Shown: one piece after another, positions 1 to 8,311 of the stretch | Layout: every line of letters starts with the position of its first letter | Numbering within the stretch: position 1 is the stretch's first letter | Assembly (NCBI RefSeq): GCF_015477765.1 | Contig: NZ_JADLQQ010000010.1 | Coordinates: 124,001-188,000 of the forward strand | Direction: 5' to 3' | Source: Nocardia transvalensis | Lineage (GTDB): Bacteria > Actinomycetota > Actinomycetes > Mycobacteriales > Mycobacteriaceae | DNA length: 64,000 nt | Notes under the pieces: generated by a model | Told to the model about the DNA's origin: nothing | Seen by the model: only the letters and a program-made list of their open reading frames with translations | Databases searched by the model: none | Translations under genes and position numbers: made by a program

Positions 1-1
1 A

Positions 2-88
2 CCACCCGACGCGCGTGACTTCATCCTCGACCTGTTGGACACCGGCCGCCGCGGCCTTCGCAAAGCACAGCAAGGTCACGAGGGATGA
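2..88 (+). CDS. 3' end of a truncated CDS, unidentified
   Basis: An open frame enters from the window edge and stops with TGA at 86-88. The last 28 residues contain FILDLLDTGRRGL followed by a charged tail. The next gene starts in an ATGA overlap with this stop, the usual sign of an operon. There is too little sequence to name a family. Confidence 0.45.
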   Translation, partial: PPDARDFILDLLDTGRRGLRKAQQGHEG

Positions 89-312
89 GGAGACCGCTGG
101 CACCGGGCGAATGCGGACGCATCGAATACACCGACATCCTCGACCAAGCCGGTTCCCTGATCGAGGTGGAGGCCCGCACTGTTTCCCGGGACCAGGCGGG
201 ACGACTCCTTCGCCAGATAGCAACCGGGCCAACTACCGCCAAGGTGCGAGAGCGTCTGCTGCTCCGTATAAGACAAAGAACCGGGAGTACTCGCACCAAC
301 ACCGAGGAGTAG
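85..312 (+). CDS. Small hypothetical protein (75 aa)
   Basis: The ATG overlaps the stop of the preceding partial gene by 4 bases, which supports translation. The product is basic and soluble, with a DILDQAGSLIEVEARTVSRD segment and an Arg-rich C-terminus, and has no membrane segment or signal peptide. I do not recognise the family. It belongs to a small-gene operon cut by the window start. The gene that follows appears frameshifted, so the end of the operon may be decaying. Confidence 0.4.
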   Translation: MRRPLAPGECGRIEYTDILDQAGSLIEVEARTVSRDQAGRLLRQIATGPTTAKVRERLLLRIRQRTGSTRTNTEE

Positions 313-314
313 CT

Positions 315-478
315 TTGCCCGACGAAATTCTGCCCCCAATCCGAGGCCGTACCTATCGCTTGGCTTCCTCGACGATATCCCGGTCTCCGAGATCCACCCC
401 GTCGACATCGAGGTGTGGAACAACATGCTGACCGAGGAGCTTCGCCGCAACCCGGACAAGGCGGCAAGGCTTCACTAG
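315..478 (+). pseudogene. Frameshifted small gene remnant
   Basis: A TTG start at 315 reads LPDEILPPIRGRTYRL and then runs out of sense. A second frame carries on with a well-formed segment, LGFLDDIPVSEIHPVDIEVW and onward, to a TAG at 476-478. The second frame has no usable start of its own. The simplest reading is one small gene broken by an indel near 350-360, but a sequencing error would look the same. Family unknown. Confidence 0.3.
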
Positions 479-671
479 CGTCTCCGAGAGGTGTTCCACC
501 CAGACTGAGTCTCTCAACAGAGCGTCAGCGTGATATCACAGTCTTCCCGTACAGTTCCTTGAGCAATCGTCCCTAACGATGTCCCGGCTCCAGGCGCCAT
601 CGACTGAAGCGTTATGGACAGCGGTCTCACCGACCTACTCTTTACAGCAGTGTGCACATGATGGTGTTGTA

Positions 672-688
672 TGTACTCAAGTAGCAAG
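672..688 (+). promoter_or_regulatory. Candidate EspR-like operator, copy 1 (TGTACTCAAGTAGCAAG)
   Basis: This 17-mer resembles the element at 735-751 and the one upstream of the orphan regulator at 9232-9248. The three share TGTACT at one end, a G at position 10, a G at position 13 and a final AAG. The site lies about 90 bp upstream of the cassette A regulator start. Operator function is inferred from repetition and position only. Confidence 0.4.
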
Positions 689-725
689 CTAACGACAGTG
701 TCATAAACTCTGGTGCATGTTAGCT
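687..725. promoter_or_regulatory. Inverted repeat upstream of cassette A
   Basis: Perfect 7-bp arms AGCTAAC (687-693) and GTTAGCT (719-725) are separated by 25 bp. They lie between the two copies of the TGTACT element. The position fits a looped or dimeric regulator site, but arms this short can occur by chance. Confidence 0.3.
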
Positions 726-734
726 GCGTCGTGA

Positions 735-751
735 TGTACTGTTGTCGTAAG
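735..751 (+). promoter_or_regulatory. Candidate EspR-like operator, copy 2 (TGTACTGTTGTCGTAAG)
   Basis: This element is 25 bp upstream of the GTG start of the cassette A regulator. An equivalent element (9232-9248) lies about 20 bp upstream of the near-identical orphan regulator. The TACTGT stretch inside it could serve as a -10 hexamer, in which case the site overlaps the promoter. No convincing -35 was seen. Apart from these elements, 479-776 holds no gene. Confidence 0.45.
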
Positions 752-776
752 CCGCCGCCGTGCAGTACGGAGAGCC

Positions 777-1265
777 GTGGACAACGAACAGGTAGTGCCA
801 GACGGTCCCGAGCGGGCCCGGACCGAGTTGGCCGCAAAGATCAATCGGCTGTTCGAGGTGATGCGTAGGCCTTCCGAGCCGCCGTTGTCGAATGCTGCTG
901 CCGCGGAGGCGATTACGCGGTCGACGGGAACGTCGATCAGCGCTGCGTATATGTGGCAGTTGCGGTCGGGAGTGAAGTCCAACCCTACGGTGCAGCATCT
1001 GCAGGCGATCGCTCAGTTCTTCGGTGTCCCGGCTTCGTATCTGATCGATAGTGGCGCCGACGAGTCGATCGAGTCACAGTTGCGGCTGCTTCAGGCTATG
1101 AAGGATGCCGACGTGCGGAACCTGGCCTTGCGTGCGTCGGGGCTGACCCCGCGAACGCTGGCCAATATCGCTGCGATCGTCGACCGGGCGCGTGAGATCG
1201 AGAACCTGCCGCCGGTCGAGCCGAAGGACGAGCAGTGCCAATGTAGCGATGAGGATCGAGCTTGA
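777..1265 (+). CDS. EspR-like XRE-family DNA-binding regulator (cassette A)
   Basis: Predicted nucleoid-associated or transcriptional regulator of the EspR type. EspR controls the espACD locus of the ESX-1 system in M. tuberculosis. An N-terminal HTH spans about residues 15-75, with the recognition segment ISAAYMWQLRSGVKSNPT matching the EspR pattern. FFGVPASYL follows, then a helical C-terminal dimerisation region (residues 95-150). The GTG start is preceded by CGGAGAG. It is the first gene of a four-gene operon (regulator, ImmA-like protease, membrane protein, P450). The orphan regulator at 9269-9766 is almost identical through the HTH and C-terminal region, indicating recent duplication. 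Two 17-bp repeats upstream may be its own operators. Family assignment is firm; the target is inferred. Confidence 0.85.
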   Translation: MDNEQVVPDGPERARTELAAKINRLFEVMRRPSEPPLSNAAAAEAITRSTGTSISAAYMWQLRSGVKSNPTVQHLQAIAQFFGVPASYLIDSGADESIESQLRLLQAMKDADVRNLALRASGLTPRTLANIAAIVDRAREIENLPPVEPKDEQCQCSDEDRA

Positions 1266-1277
1266 GGACAGAACGCG

Positions 1278-1766
1278 ATGGAGACGTCGGCTAGACGGAT
1301 CAAGGAGGTGCTCGCCAGGCTTCCGATACCGGAGCCCTGGGATCGGAACCGGTTCGTACAGAATGTGGCGGCACTTCGTGGACGCCCGATCACTTTGATT
1401 CCGACCCAGATGCTGGGGGTTGCCGACAGCCCGTGCGGGCTATGGCTGGTACGAGAGCACGACGATGTGGTCATTCACGAGGGTTCAACATCGGAGTACC
1501 ACGTGGACCAGATCGTCTGCCATGAGATCGGGCACATGGTTCTCGGCCACGACCGCGCCAATCCGGGCGGCGGTGCCGACTATCCGATGTTCCGGTCCGC
1601 GCTACCGGATCTCGACCCCACGACCGTTCGAGCCGTCCTGGGCCGCTCCGGCTACAGCAACAGTCTCGAACGTGAGGCCGAGCTGTTCGCCACGATGCTC
1701 ATAGTCGCCGCAGTTCGTACCGGACCGGGACGGAGTCTCCGAAGTGTCCTCTTCGAGCGGCAATGA
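1278..1766 (+). CDS. ImmA/IrrE-like zinc metalloprotease (cassette A)
   Basis: A 162-residue stand-alone protease-like protein. The zinc motif HEIGHMVLGH is near residue 80, and a second helix, LEREAELFA near residue 135, has the acidic residue expected as third ligand in ImmA/IrrE proteins. ImmA and IrrE proteins cleave or control a partner repressor, usually the adjacent XRE protein. Here the partner would be the EspR-like protein 12 bp upstream. There is no HTH and no membrane segment. Its stop overlaps the next start by 4 bases (ATGA). The equivalent proteins in cassettes B and C keep the same HExxH, an added His five residues on, and the downstream E-x-x-A helix. That cleavage happens, and in response to what, is inference. 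Confidence 0.8.
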   Translation: METSARRIKEVLARLPIPEPWDRNRFVQNVAALRGRPITLIPTQMLGVADSPCGLWLVREHDDVVIHEGSTSEYHVDQIVCHEIGHMVLGHDRANPGGGADYPMFRSALPDLDPTTVRAVLGRSGYSNSLEREAELFATMLIVAAVRTGPGRSLRSVLFERQ

Positions 1767-2980
1767 CTTCATCGGTAAGCGAGGTGATCGCAAGGCCGCT
1801 GATCGGCGCTATGGCTATGGTCATCGCGGCTCGGTGGTGGTGGTTCAACGGCACCACGGTCGATCGGTATCTCAACACCACACTCACGGTCATTCTGCTG
1901 ACCCAATTGTTGCGGGAGCGCGCGGTCCAGGACATGATCGCTGGGCATTCACCTCTGACGGTGACTACTATCCAGCAGTTGACACTGTGTACCATCGTGG
2001 TCGCAGTCGCGCCCTTCCTCAACGGTGCGCGTGTCCTGCTGGGGGAGAATGCAGAACCATCACGACGGGAACGGTTCTGCACCTATGCCACAGCGATCGG
2101 ACTGTCCATTCTGATTCTGATCGCGGGAACGCGAGCACGCCGGGAACGGCTCCCGCTGGAGATCTCCGGAGGATGGGACGGGGTCGCTGTCTGGGTTGCG
2201 TTCTCAGTTTTGCCGTTGTACGTGGCCGGCTACCTCATCTGCCGGTGCAGCGTGGAGTTCCGTCAGCCGGGGGCCACGGCAGCAGAGCGACTCGTTCTCA
2301 CCGGCATCACAGCCGTAGGGGTGACAATCGGGGCTACCACGGCGATCGCTCTGGTTCTACCGATACTGCAGCAACTGAACCTGGTCGATTCAGTCGGATA
2401 CCGGCTCGCCACAAATTCCCGGAACTTCTTTTGGATCGCTGTGACGATCACAGCCATATCGGCTGTCACATTGGTGCAGTCGATCGCAGGATGGTTCGGG
2501 TTCGACTCGACCACCAGACGCTGGAAACGCCTCCGACCACTGTGGCGGGCATTGGTTTCCTTGTTTCCGGACAGCCTCCTCCCCCTGGACTCCAGCGAAA
2601 CGACCCGACGGATCACGAGGCTGCGGTTGCATCGCATGACCGTGGAGATCCGGGATGCAGTCCTGCAACTGCATCCGTATCTACGAGACGTTGATCCAAT
2701 GCAGCTCGAGACCTTCATTGCGGCCGAACATATTCCGCATCAGAAGCAGGAGGCGGCACGCTTCGCCCTGCAACTCGCGTACGCAGTCCGAGACAAGGCC
2801 GATTTCCCGGAGCACGTCCACGAAACTGTCTGCCCGCTACCACCCTCAACCTCCGCGAATCTGGAAGACGAGGTCACAGAACTTCTCCAACTCGCCGAAT
2901 GGTGGTCGGCAGCACGCCGATTCGCCACCGCTGACCGACACCCGGCACCGAATGTGTCTAGTGTGGAATCAAACCCTTAA
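1763..2980 (+). CDS. Multi-TM membrane protein, MAB_1171c/DUF6545-like (cassette A)
   Basis: A 405-residue integral membrane protein with about seven hydrophobic segments in residues 1-250, followed by a soluble helical tail. The tail contains LRPLWRALVSLFPDSLL and then RLHRMTVEIRDAVLQLHPY. Counterparts of this tail occur in the cassette B and C proteins, so the signature is conserved beyond the membrane part. Automated annotation often calls the family a putative transporter, but I know of no proven function. Translation is coupled to the protease gene by a 4-base overlap. A sensor or receptor role feeding the protease and regulator is an inference from the fixed gene order. Confidence 0.7.
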   Translation: MTSSVSEVIARPLIGAMAMVIAARWWWFNGTTVDRYLNTTLTVILLTQLLRERAVQDMIAGHSPLTVTTIQQLTLCTIVVAVAPFLNGARVLLGENAEPSRRERFCTYATAIGLSILILIAGTRARRERLPLEISGGWDGVAVWVAFSVLPLYVAGYLICRCSVEFRQPGATAAERLVLTGITAVGVTIGATTAIALVLPILQQLNLVDSVGYRLATNSRNFFWIAVTITAISAVTLVQSIAGWFGFDSTTRRWKRLRPLWRALVSLFPDSLLPLDSSETTRRITRLRLHRMTVEIRDAVLQLHPYLRDVDPMQLETFIAAEHIPHQKQEAARFALQLAYAVRDKADFPEHVHETVCPLPPSTSANLEDEVTELLQLAEWWSAARRFATADRHPAPNVSSVESNP

Positions 2981-2993
2981 GGCAGGGAGCCAC

Positions 2994-4409
2994 ATGACCG
3001 AGACATCACCGATCGTCGCATCGTCCCCGCCGCGGCCGATGCCGCATCCGCCCTACCGGCTGCCGCTGCTGGGCGACGTATTCACGACCGATTTCGCAAA
3101 GCCCTGCCAGAAGCTCGCCCAGCAGGCCCGGGATCTGGGACCGGTATTCGAACAGAAGCTGTTCGGGTATCCCGCGATCATCGTCACCGGCACCCGAGCG
3201 ATCGAGGAGTGCAACGATGAGACACAGTGGGAAAAGCATGTCGGCCATTCGCTGATGAAGTTGCGGCCACTCGCCGGTGACGGGCTGTTCACCGCGTTCA
3301 ACCGAGAACCGAACTGGGCCAAGGCACACAACATCCTGGCGCCGGCATTCACCAAGACCGCGATGAGCAACTACCATGCCACCATCGTCGGCACCGTCCG
3401 CGAGTTGACCGATGCCTGGAGGTCACGACCGGATTCGTGGATCGATATTGCGGCGCAATCGAACAAGCTGACCTTCGAGATCATGTCCCGGGCCGGATTT
3501 TCGCACTCGTTCGGATCTCTGTCCGATCCCGACCAGGATCCGTTCGTGACCGCCATGGTTCGCGAACTCGCCTATGCCAACCGGCGCACCGATGTGCTGC
3601 CCTGGTTCGAGCGAATTTTCCGACGGCAGCGCACACATCAGCATCGCAAGGATATGGTCCACGCACACCGGGTTGTCGACAGCATCATCGAGGCCCGTCG
3701 CGCACGCACCGGCGCTGGGCACCTGGATCTGCTCGACACCATGCTCGACGGTGTCGATCCGCAATCCGGTGAATCGTTGGACAGCACCAACATTCGCCAT
3801 CAGATTCTGACATTCCTCGCAGCCGGCAGTGAGACTTCAGCCAACACAATTGCCTTCGCGCTGCACTATCTGTCCACCCATCCGCACATCGCCGACGGCG
3901 TCCGGTCCGAGCTCGACAATCGGTGGCCCTCAGCACCGTTTCCGGACATCGGGTTCGAGGACGTTCCGAGACTGCGCAGTCTTCGACGAGTGGTCGATGA
4001 AACACTGCGGCTATGGCCCACAGCCCCAGGCTATTTCCGGCGTGCCAAACAGGACACGACGCTGTGCGAGGGCACGTATCGTTTCCAGGAAAAGGATTGG
4101 GTGCTGGTGCTGCTGCTGGCCGCGCACAGGGATCTGGCCTGGGGGGCCGATGCCGATGAGTTCAACCCCGATCGGTTCCTGCCCGACAACATGCGCAGCC
4201 TGCCGCCGCGCATCTACAAGCCATTCGGCACCGGGGCACGTGCCTGCATCGGACGACAGTTCGCCCACCAGGAGATCATGGTGACCCTGGCTGCGATCCT
4301 GCACCAATTCGACCTGGAACCCGACCCGCACTACCGACTCGACGTGCGAGAGTCCCTCACCCTCAAACCCGCCGGACTCCAGTTGCGTCTACACCCTCGA
4401 AGAATGTGA
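2994..4409 (+). CDS. Cytochrome P450, CYP102-like haem domain (cassette A)
   Basis: A 471-residue haem monooxygenase. The I-helix motif AAGSETS is near residue 275, the K-helix ExxR (ETLR) near 335, and the haem-binding FGTGARACIG near 410, whose Cys is the axial ligand. The stretch DLLDTMLDGVDPQSGESLD resembles the same region of the fatty-acid hydroxylase P450 BM3 (CYP102A1). Unlike CYP102 enzymes it ends after the haem domain, so it needs separate reductase partners, and none is encoded nearby. The ATG at 2994 follows GGGAG, 13 bp after the membrane protein. It is the variable terminal enzyme of cassette A, and a lipid-like or other hydrophobic substrate is likely but unproven. Confidence 0.88.
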   Translation: MTETSPIVASSPPRPMPHPPYRLPLLGDVFTTDFAKPCQKLAQQARDLGPVFEQKLFGYPAIIVTGTRAIEECNDETQWEKHVGHSLMKLRPLAGDGLFTAFNREPNWAKAHNILAPAFTKTAMSNYHATIVGTVRELTDAWRSRPDSWIDIAAQSNKLTFEIMSRAGFSHSFGSLSDPDQDPFVTAMVRELAYANRRTDVLPWFERIFRRQRTHQHRKDMVHAHRVVDSIIEARRARTGAGHLDLLDTMLDGVDPQSGESLDSTNIRHQILTFLAAGSETSANTIAFALHYLSTHPHIADGVRSELDNRWPSAPFPDIGFEDVPRLRSLRRVVDETLRLWPTAPGYFRRAKQDTTLCEGTYRFQEKDWVLVLLLAAHRDLAWGADADEFNPDRFLPDNMRSLPPRIYKPFGTGARACIGRQFAHQEIMVTLAAILHQFDLEPDPHYRLDVRESLTLKPAGLQLRLHPRRM

Positions 4410-4434
4410 CAAAGATATCCGCCTCCGACTCGGA

Positions 4435-5043
4435 TCAACTTCTGAGCCGGCCCACGTACGGAAAGAACCGGCCGACTCGCGCAGCGTAACGGAGGTACTC
4501 CGTTGGGTGGGCGCGCCGTAGGTAGGGCTCCTCAACCGCGCGGACGAGCAATTCCATGGTGGCTGCGAGGATCACGAACCCGGTCACGGAGATTACGTTG
4601 GGCACCATCAGAGTCAGACCGACCGCGGTCAGCACGATGGCTGTGAAGATCGGGTTTCGGATGAGGCCGAACACCCCGGTGGTGACGAGGGGAGTTTGTT
4701 CGTGCTCGTCGACCCCGATGCGCCACGAGTCACCCATGGCCAGCTGGGCACCAAGGGTTGCGGCGATGCCCGCTACGGCCAGTACTGCCCCGGCGAGCTG
4801 GACGACGGGGTGATCCAGCGGACGGATCCGCGGGATGAGTCCGGCAAGGTCGGCAGCACAGCCGGCGAACGCCAGAACGGCTACGAGCCGGAACAGCTTT
4901 TCGCCCCACCATTGTGTCGAGAAACGTTGCGGGGGACGGATGCCGGTCTCGCCGGTGCGGCGCACCGCGATCAGAATGCGCACCCCGAACGCCACAACTA
5001 GCCAGACAATGAACAGGGCCAGGGCGATGATCGTTGTCAGCAT
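4435..5043 (-). CDS. ICMT/phospholipid-methyltransferase-like membrane enzyme (cassette B)
   Basis: A 202-residue protein with about four to five TM segments. The C-terminal signature is TTGVFGLIRNPIFTA followed by EEPYLRRAHPTEYLRYAARVG, typical of the isoprenylcysteine carboxyl methyltransferase/PEMT-like fold that moves a methyl group from S-adenosylmethionine to a lipophilic acceptor. The ATG at 5043 is preceded by AAGGAGA, so the longer upstream frame is rejected. It lies 181 bp after the cassette B membrane protein, on the same strand, and may have its own promoter. It takes the place held by the P450 in cassette A and the FAD enzyme in cassette C. It converges with the P450 across a 25-bp gap. 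Substrate unknown. Confidence 0.75.
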   Translation of the reverse strand: MLTTIIALALFIVWLVVAFGVRILIAVRRTGETGIRPPQRFSTQWWGEKLFRLVAVLAFAGCAADLAGLIPRIRPLDHPVVQLAGAVLAVAGIAATLGAQLAMGDSWRIGVDEHEQTPLVTTGVFGLIRNPIFTAIVLTAVGLTLMVPNVISVTGFVILAATMELLVRAVEEPYLRRAHPTEYLRYAARVGRFFPYVGRLRS

Positions 5044-5224
5044 GCCCGATCTCCTTCTACCTATTGATGGACTCCGCTGGCTGTGGTGGCCGACTGGCTC
5101 GCGAGACAGCCCGGCTCGGCCAAGGGCCAGCGGCCACAGTCGCAGCTCTAGCCCGTAACCCTCGTATGAACCCTCAGCAGCTGCCGACCACTGCTTCCGT
5201 CCATGGATGCTGTGCGGTAGCGGA

Positions 5225-6451
5225 TCATTCGGCTGGCGCCTCGGCGGGGGCGATAGCTGCGGACTGGAGGGCATGCAGGGTCTCGGCGACGATGGGTGAG
5301 CGATCGTAGGCGCGGCTGACCCGGGTCAGCCAGGCGAGTTCGCTGGCGCTGTCGCTGCCACCTCGGGAACTGGCATGCGGCGTCCCAGCTCCTGCCGGGA
5401 GTTTCCCGTGCCGGACTGCGATGGCGGTTTTGATGCGGGCTGCTTCGATGACGGCGGCGCGGTCGATGTCGTCGAGCTGGGTGTGGTCGGTGAGACGTCG
5501 GGCGTGGTCTTCGGCGGCTGCGGGGGTGTAGGCACGCAGTGCGAGCTGGCCGTCGCGGATTTCGGCGAGACGTCGTGTCGTGCGGAGTTTGAGGTCCCAC
5601 CAGGGGGCATCGATGGGGGAGGCCAATTCCGGGGTAGCGGTGCGGATGGCACGCCACAGTGGCCGCAGGGCGTGATACTCACGCAGCCGTGCGAGCAGGT
5701 TGGTGAGGCGTTCGCCGGCAGCGGGGAGGGTGTATCCGGCACAGCCGATGACGATCCCGATCGCGGCGAGGCCGGGCCCGACCTGGGTGTCGAGGTGGTC
5801 CAGGTGGGTGCGACCGAACCAGTGGGCCACGACCGCGGTCATCTTGGTGACGATGCAACCCACGCCGAACAGGCCGGACACGGCCACCAGGTAGAGGCCG
5901 CGCCGCAGCCAGGGCCGGGTGGTCACCCGCGCCCCCGCGATCGCGCTGTAGGTGAAATCGCTTGCAGCGAAGGCGAAGACCAGGTGGTAGACGGCGATGA
6001 GCTGGGCCAGCCACGGGGTGGTCGCGTAGTAGACGTCGAAGTCGACGGGTCTTTCGACCGACGCATTCCCCGCAGCGAACAGCGCGATCAACACGATGCT
6101 GATCACCGTGTAGGCGATCACGCGGCGGCGGATCTTCGGTCCGATCTCGCCAGGACTGCCCCGCCACACCAGGATGACCGCCTGCATGGCGGCGGCCAGG
6201 AAGATCAGCAAGATGTAGACCAGTAGCCCGGCGAGGTTGGGGATCCCGGTGAGGCGGTTGATCAGCGTGACGGTCGGGGGCGGGACACAGAGACACACCG
6301 CTATCCACAGGAACATGGCGGCGAGGACCGCCCAATGCTGCAGACTGGGGTGCCGTCGGAGTTGGTTGGCCTTGTAGGCCAGCGCGATCACACTCACGGC
6401 GGCTGCGGTATAGAACGCTGCGGCATAGACCGCGGTGCCGGTGCTATTCAC
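5225..6451 (-). CDS. Multi-TM membrane protein, MAB_1171c/DUF6545-like (cassette B)
   Basis: A 408-residue integral membrane protein with about seven TM segments (residues 5-240) and a soluble C-terminal part. The tail holds YHALRPLWRAIRTATPEL and, further on, RRLAEIRDGQLALRAY, matching the tails of the cassette A and C membrane proteins. The GTG at 6451 overlaps the protease stop by 4 bases, so the longer frame starting at 6613 is rejected. A His/Ala-rich stretch follows the conserved tail (residues 340-408). It is probably the membrane-bound sensor or transporter of the cassette; function unproven. Confidence 0.7.
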   Translation of the reverse strand: MNSTGTAVYAAAFYTAAAVSVIALAYKANQLRRHPSLQHWAVLAAMFLWIAVCLCVPPPTVTLINRLTGIPNLAGLLVYILLIFLAAAMQAVILVWRGSPGEIGPKIRRRVIAYTVISIVLIALFAAGNASVERPVDFDVYYATTPWLAQLIAVYHLVFAFAASDFTYSAIAGARVTTRPWLRRGLYLVAVSGLFGVGCIVTKMTAVVAHWFGRTHLDHLDTQVGPGLAAIGIVIGCAGYTLPAAGERLTNLLARLREYHALRPLWRAIRTATPELASPIDAPWWDLKLRTTRRLAEIRDGQLALRAYTPAAAEDHARRLTDHTQLDDIDRAAVIEAARIKTAIAVRHGKLPAGAGTPHASSRGGSDSASELAWLTRVSRAYDRSPIVAETLHALQSAAIAPAEAPAE

Positions 6452-7089
6452 GATTGCGGGCCCTGGGGTAGTCCGAAGGTGGTTTCCATGCGCTGCACGA
6501 CGGCCGCGGCAGCGTCCGACACCGGCCAATGTTGTTCCGGAAGCCACCTGCTGACCTGGGTCAGCAGATGCGCAGCGAACGTCTCGGCTTGGATTTCGGC
6601 GGGACCGCAACACTGCTGGGAGCGGGTGGCCATGATGCGCTGCACCGCGCTGGGGTCGAGGTTCGGCAGCAACAGGCGGGGAAGGTCGGCGTCGAGAAGC
6701 GGGGCCTGGTCGTGCTCGTGAATCAGGTGACCGGTCTCATGGCAGAAGATCACCAACTGGTGCCAGGGGCTGGTGTCCTGCTCGTAGAAAATGTAGTGGC
6801 CGTCAGCGCCGTGAACCCACAGGCCGAAAACGACATCGGATTGCGACGGCGGAAACTTCACCGGCATTCGTTTGACCGGGCGGCCGAGACGGCGGGTGAG
6901 GACATCACAGACCGCCTGCATGACTTGGTCCGGCTCGGCCGGGATCGGCAGCCGAAGGTCGGCGATGAACTCTTCCACCAGTCGGGCGGAGCGCCGCCGC
7001 AGGGTTCGTCGGCCCATCCGCTCATCCCTCGAAGGTTGTGCGTGCCATACGCTGAGCACCACCATCGGCTCTCCCAACCCGTCGTTCAC
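6448..7089 (-). CDS. ImmA/IrrE-like zinc metalloprotease (cassette B)
   Basis: A 213-residue stand-alone protease-like protein. The motif HETGHLIHEH is near residue 116 and the helix AEIQAETFAAHLL near 170, giving the HExxH zinc site and the likely third ligand of the ImmA/IrrE family. The N-terminal 35 residues are basic and have no recognisable domain. The ATG overlaps the stop of the regulator gene (ATGA) and the stop overlaps the next start (GTGA), so the three genes are translationally coupled. It is slightly longer than the proteins in cassettes A (162 aa) and C. Its probable partner is the neighbouring EspR-like protein. Confidence 0.8.
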   Translation of the reverse strand: MNDGLGEPMVVLSVWHAQPSRDERMGRRTLRRRSARLVEEFIADLRLPIPAEPDQVMQAVCDVLTRRLGRPVKRMPVKFPPSQSDVVFGLWVHGADGHYIFYEQDTSPWHQLVIFCHETGHLIHEHDQAPLLDADLPRLLLPNLDPSAVQRIMATRSQQCCGPAEIQAETFAAHLLTQVSRWLPEQHWPVSDAAAAVVQRMETTFGLPQGPQS

Positions 7090-7532
7090 TGATCATCTCG
7101 CCGTCCTTGTTCGTCCGTGCTGGACGCACGTTCCATCTGGTCGATGAGTTGGGCCAGCAGGTCGCGCTGGTGCGGCTCGAGACGGGCTGCCCGCAGGGCG
7201 ATCTGTCGCACTCCCATGTTGGCGAGGGTGTGAGCCAAGGCGATCTCGGCGTCGGTCTCCTCCGCGGTGACGGGATCGAGGAAGTATCCCGGTTTCACCC
7301 CGAAGAACTCCGCCAGTGCCGCCAACAGGTCCGGGGACGGCCGCGTCTTGCCGCCGGTGCGTAGCGCGGACAGGTAGGCACCGCTGACCCGGACGGCGGG
7401 ATTACGCTGTTTGATCGCCGCAGCGACCTCGTCGTTGGTGTACCGCCGACCGTGACGGCCTTGCGGGCGGATGTCGTCGAACAACCGCTGTAACCGGTCT
7501 TTCAGCGCCGGCGGCTGCGAACCATCGCGCAT
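7086..7532 (-). CDS. EspR-like XRE-family DNA-binding regulator (cassette B)
   Basis: A 148-residue regulator. The HTH (residues 8-75) includes RVSGAYLSALRTGGKTRPS and FFGVKPGYFLD, followed by a helical C-terminal region with GVRQIALRAARLEPHQRDLL that fits the EspR dimerisation helices. It heads the minus-strand cassette B. It is clearly related to the other three EspR-like proteins in the window but more divergent than the A/orphan pair. A promoter and a perfect inverted repeat lie directly upstream (7556-7641), consistent with autoregulation. Confidence 0.85.
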   Translation of the reverse strand: MRDGSQPPALKDRLQRLFDDIRPQGRHGRRYTNDEVAAAIKQRNPAVRVSGAYLSALRTGGKTRPSPDLLAALAEFFGVKPGYFLDPVTAEETDAEIALAHTLANMGVRQIALRAARLEPHQRDLLAQLIDQMERASSTDEQGRRDDQ

Positions 7533-7555
7533 GTCCCCTGCCTCACCTGGACTCG

Positions 7556-7641
7556 ACCACCAGGAAATAATGCGCCCCTACGTTCTTCTGGTGGTTGAGC
7601 GCTATCTGGCGCAGTATAGTCCCAGCTCTCCCAGTTGGCAG
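7556..7641 (-). promoter_or_regulatory. Candidate promoter and operator of cassette B
   Basis: On the minus strand a CTGCCA (7641-7636) and TATACT (7618-7613) pair is spaced 17 bp, a fair sigma-70-type promoter. Between it and the regulator start is a perfect 8-bp inverted repeat, ACCACCAG (7556-7563) and CTGGTGGT (7588-7595). The repeat sits just downstream of the likely transcription start, a place where a repressor dimer would block transcription. Confidence 0.4.
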
Positions 7642-7921
7642 CTAGTTTCATGGTGGAGAAATCTATTGCGGCGCATGATGTTCGGACGCAGCTGACAAGT
7701 TGGTTAGAGGATGGGACCGACGAGCTGTAGCGCTGATGAAGTCGCTGCCGTCGAGGTGCACTCTGCGTGCGCTGGGCTGCGGTATCGCGCCAATTGTAGG
7801 CCAGCAGATCGCTAACCCGACGATGTCCGAGCAGAACAACCGTTTGCCGATCGGATCGGCAGCGGAAGGGTTGTCTCCGTGCGCGAACCGATGTCCACTG
7901 CTAACTTGCCTCAGTTGCCCT
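7642..7921. other. Intergenic, nothing recognised
   Basis: No convincing coding sequence is seen on either strand. The short open frames here lack ribosome binding sites and family features. It separates cassette B from the 8 kb gene pair. Confidence 0.4.
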
Positions 7922-8311
7922 TCACCGTAGGGGCGATCGGAATGGCCGCGGCGGCGCCGGAGACTCGTCGGTGAGGCTTAGGGCCTCGGCCAGCACACTG
8001 ACCATGCCTCGGATACCGGCGGCATCGAGCCCGCAATCACCACCGATTCCGGTGTCGACGACGTAGCTTTCTGGGTCGCGCCGCATCCCCGTGGCGGTGT
8101 GGTATTCGGTGGCGATCACCATGAGACTGCCATGGTCGGTGTCGGGAAAGGGGAACGTGCGCCAGTGGTAGCGCACGAGGTCACCGGAGCTGGTTCCGTC
8201 TTCCCATCCGTGCCCGGCCGGTCGTTCACACCACGGCGGGCACGGCTGCACGAGCTCCGCCGTCGCCGGTTGCACGGTCCGGAGGCCGGGGGCCGAGGAT
8301 CGGTCGGTCAT
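7922..8311 (-). CDS. DUF6907-like protein
   Basis: A 129-residue protein with an N-terminal CPPWCERPAGH motif (residues 25-35) and HWRTFPFPDTDHG further on. The CPPWC...H pattern is typical of DUF6907-type actinomycete proteins and suggests a small metal-binding site. ATG 8311 overlaps the stop of the upstream gene (ATGA) and has GGAGA in front, so it is preferred over the TTG at 8323. Function unknown. Such genes are common in actinomycete accessory and integrative regions beside XRE regulators, as here. Confidence 0.6.
   Translation of the reverse strand: MTDRSSAPGLRTVQPATAELVQPCPPWCERPAGHGWEDGTSSGDLVRYHWRTFPFPDTDHGSLMVIATEYHTATGMRRDPESYVVDTGIGGDCGLDAAGIRGMVSVLAEALSLTDESPAPPRPFRSPLR

Noticed and set aside
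5375..6226. 283-codon plus-strand open frame opposite the cassette B membrane protein
   Set aside because: The minus-strand gene has TM segments and the conserved tail shared with cassettes A and C. This frame has none.
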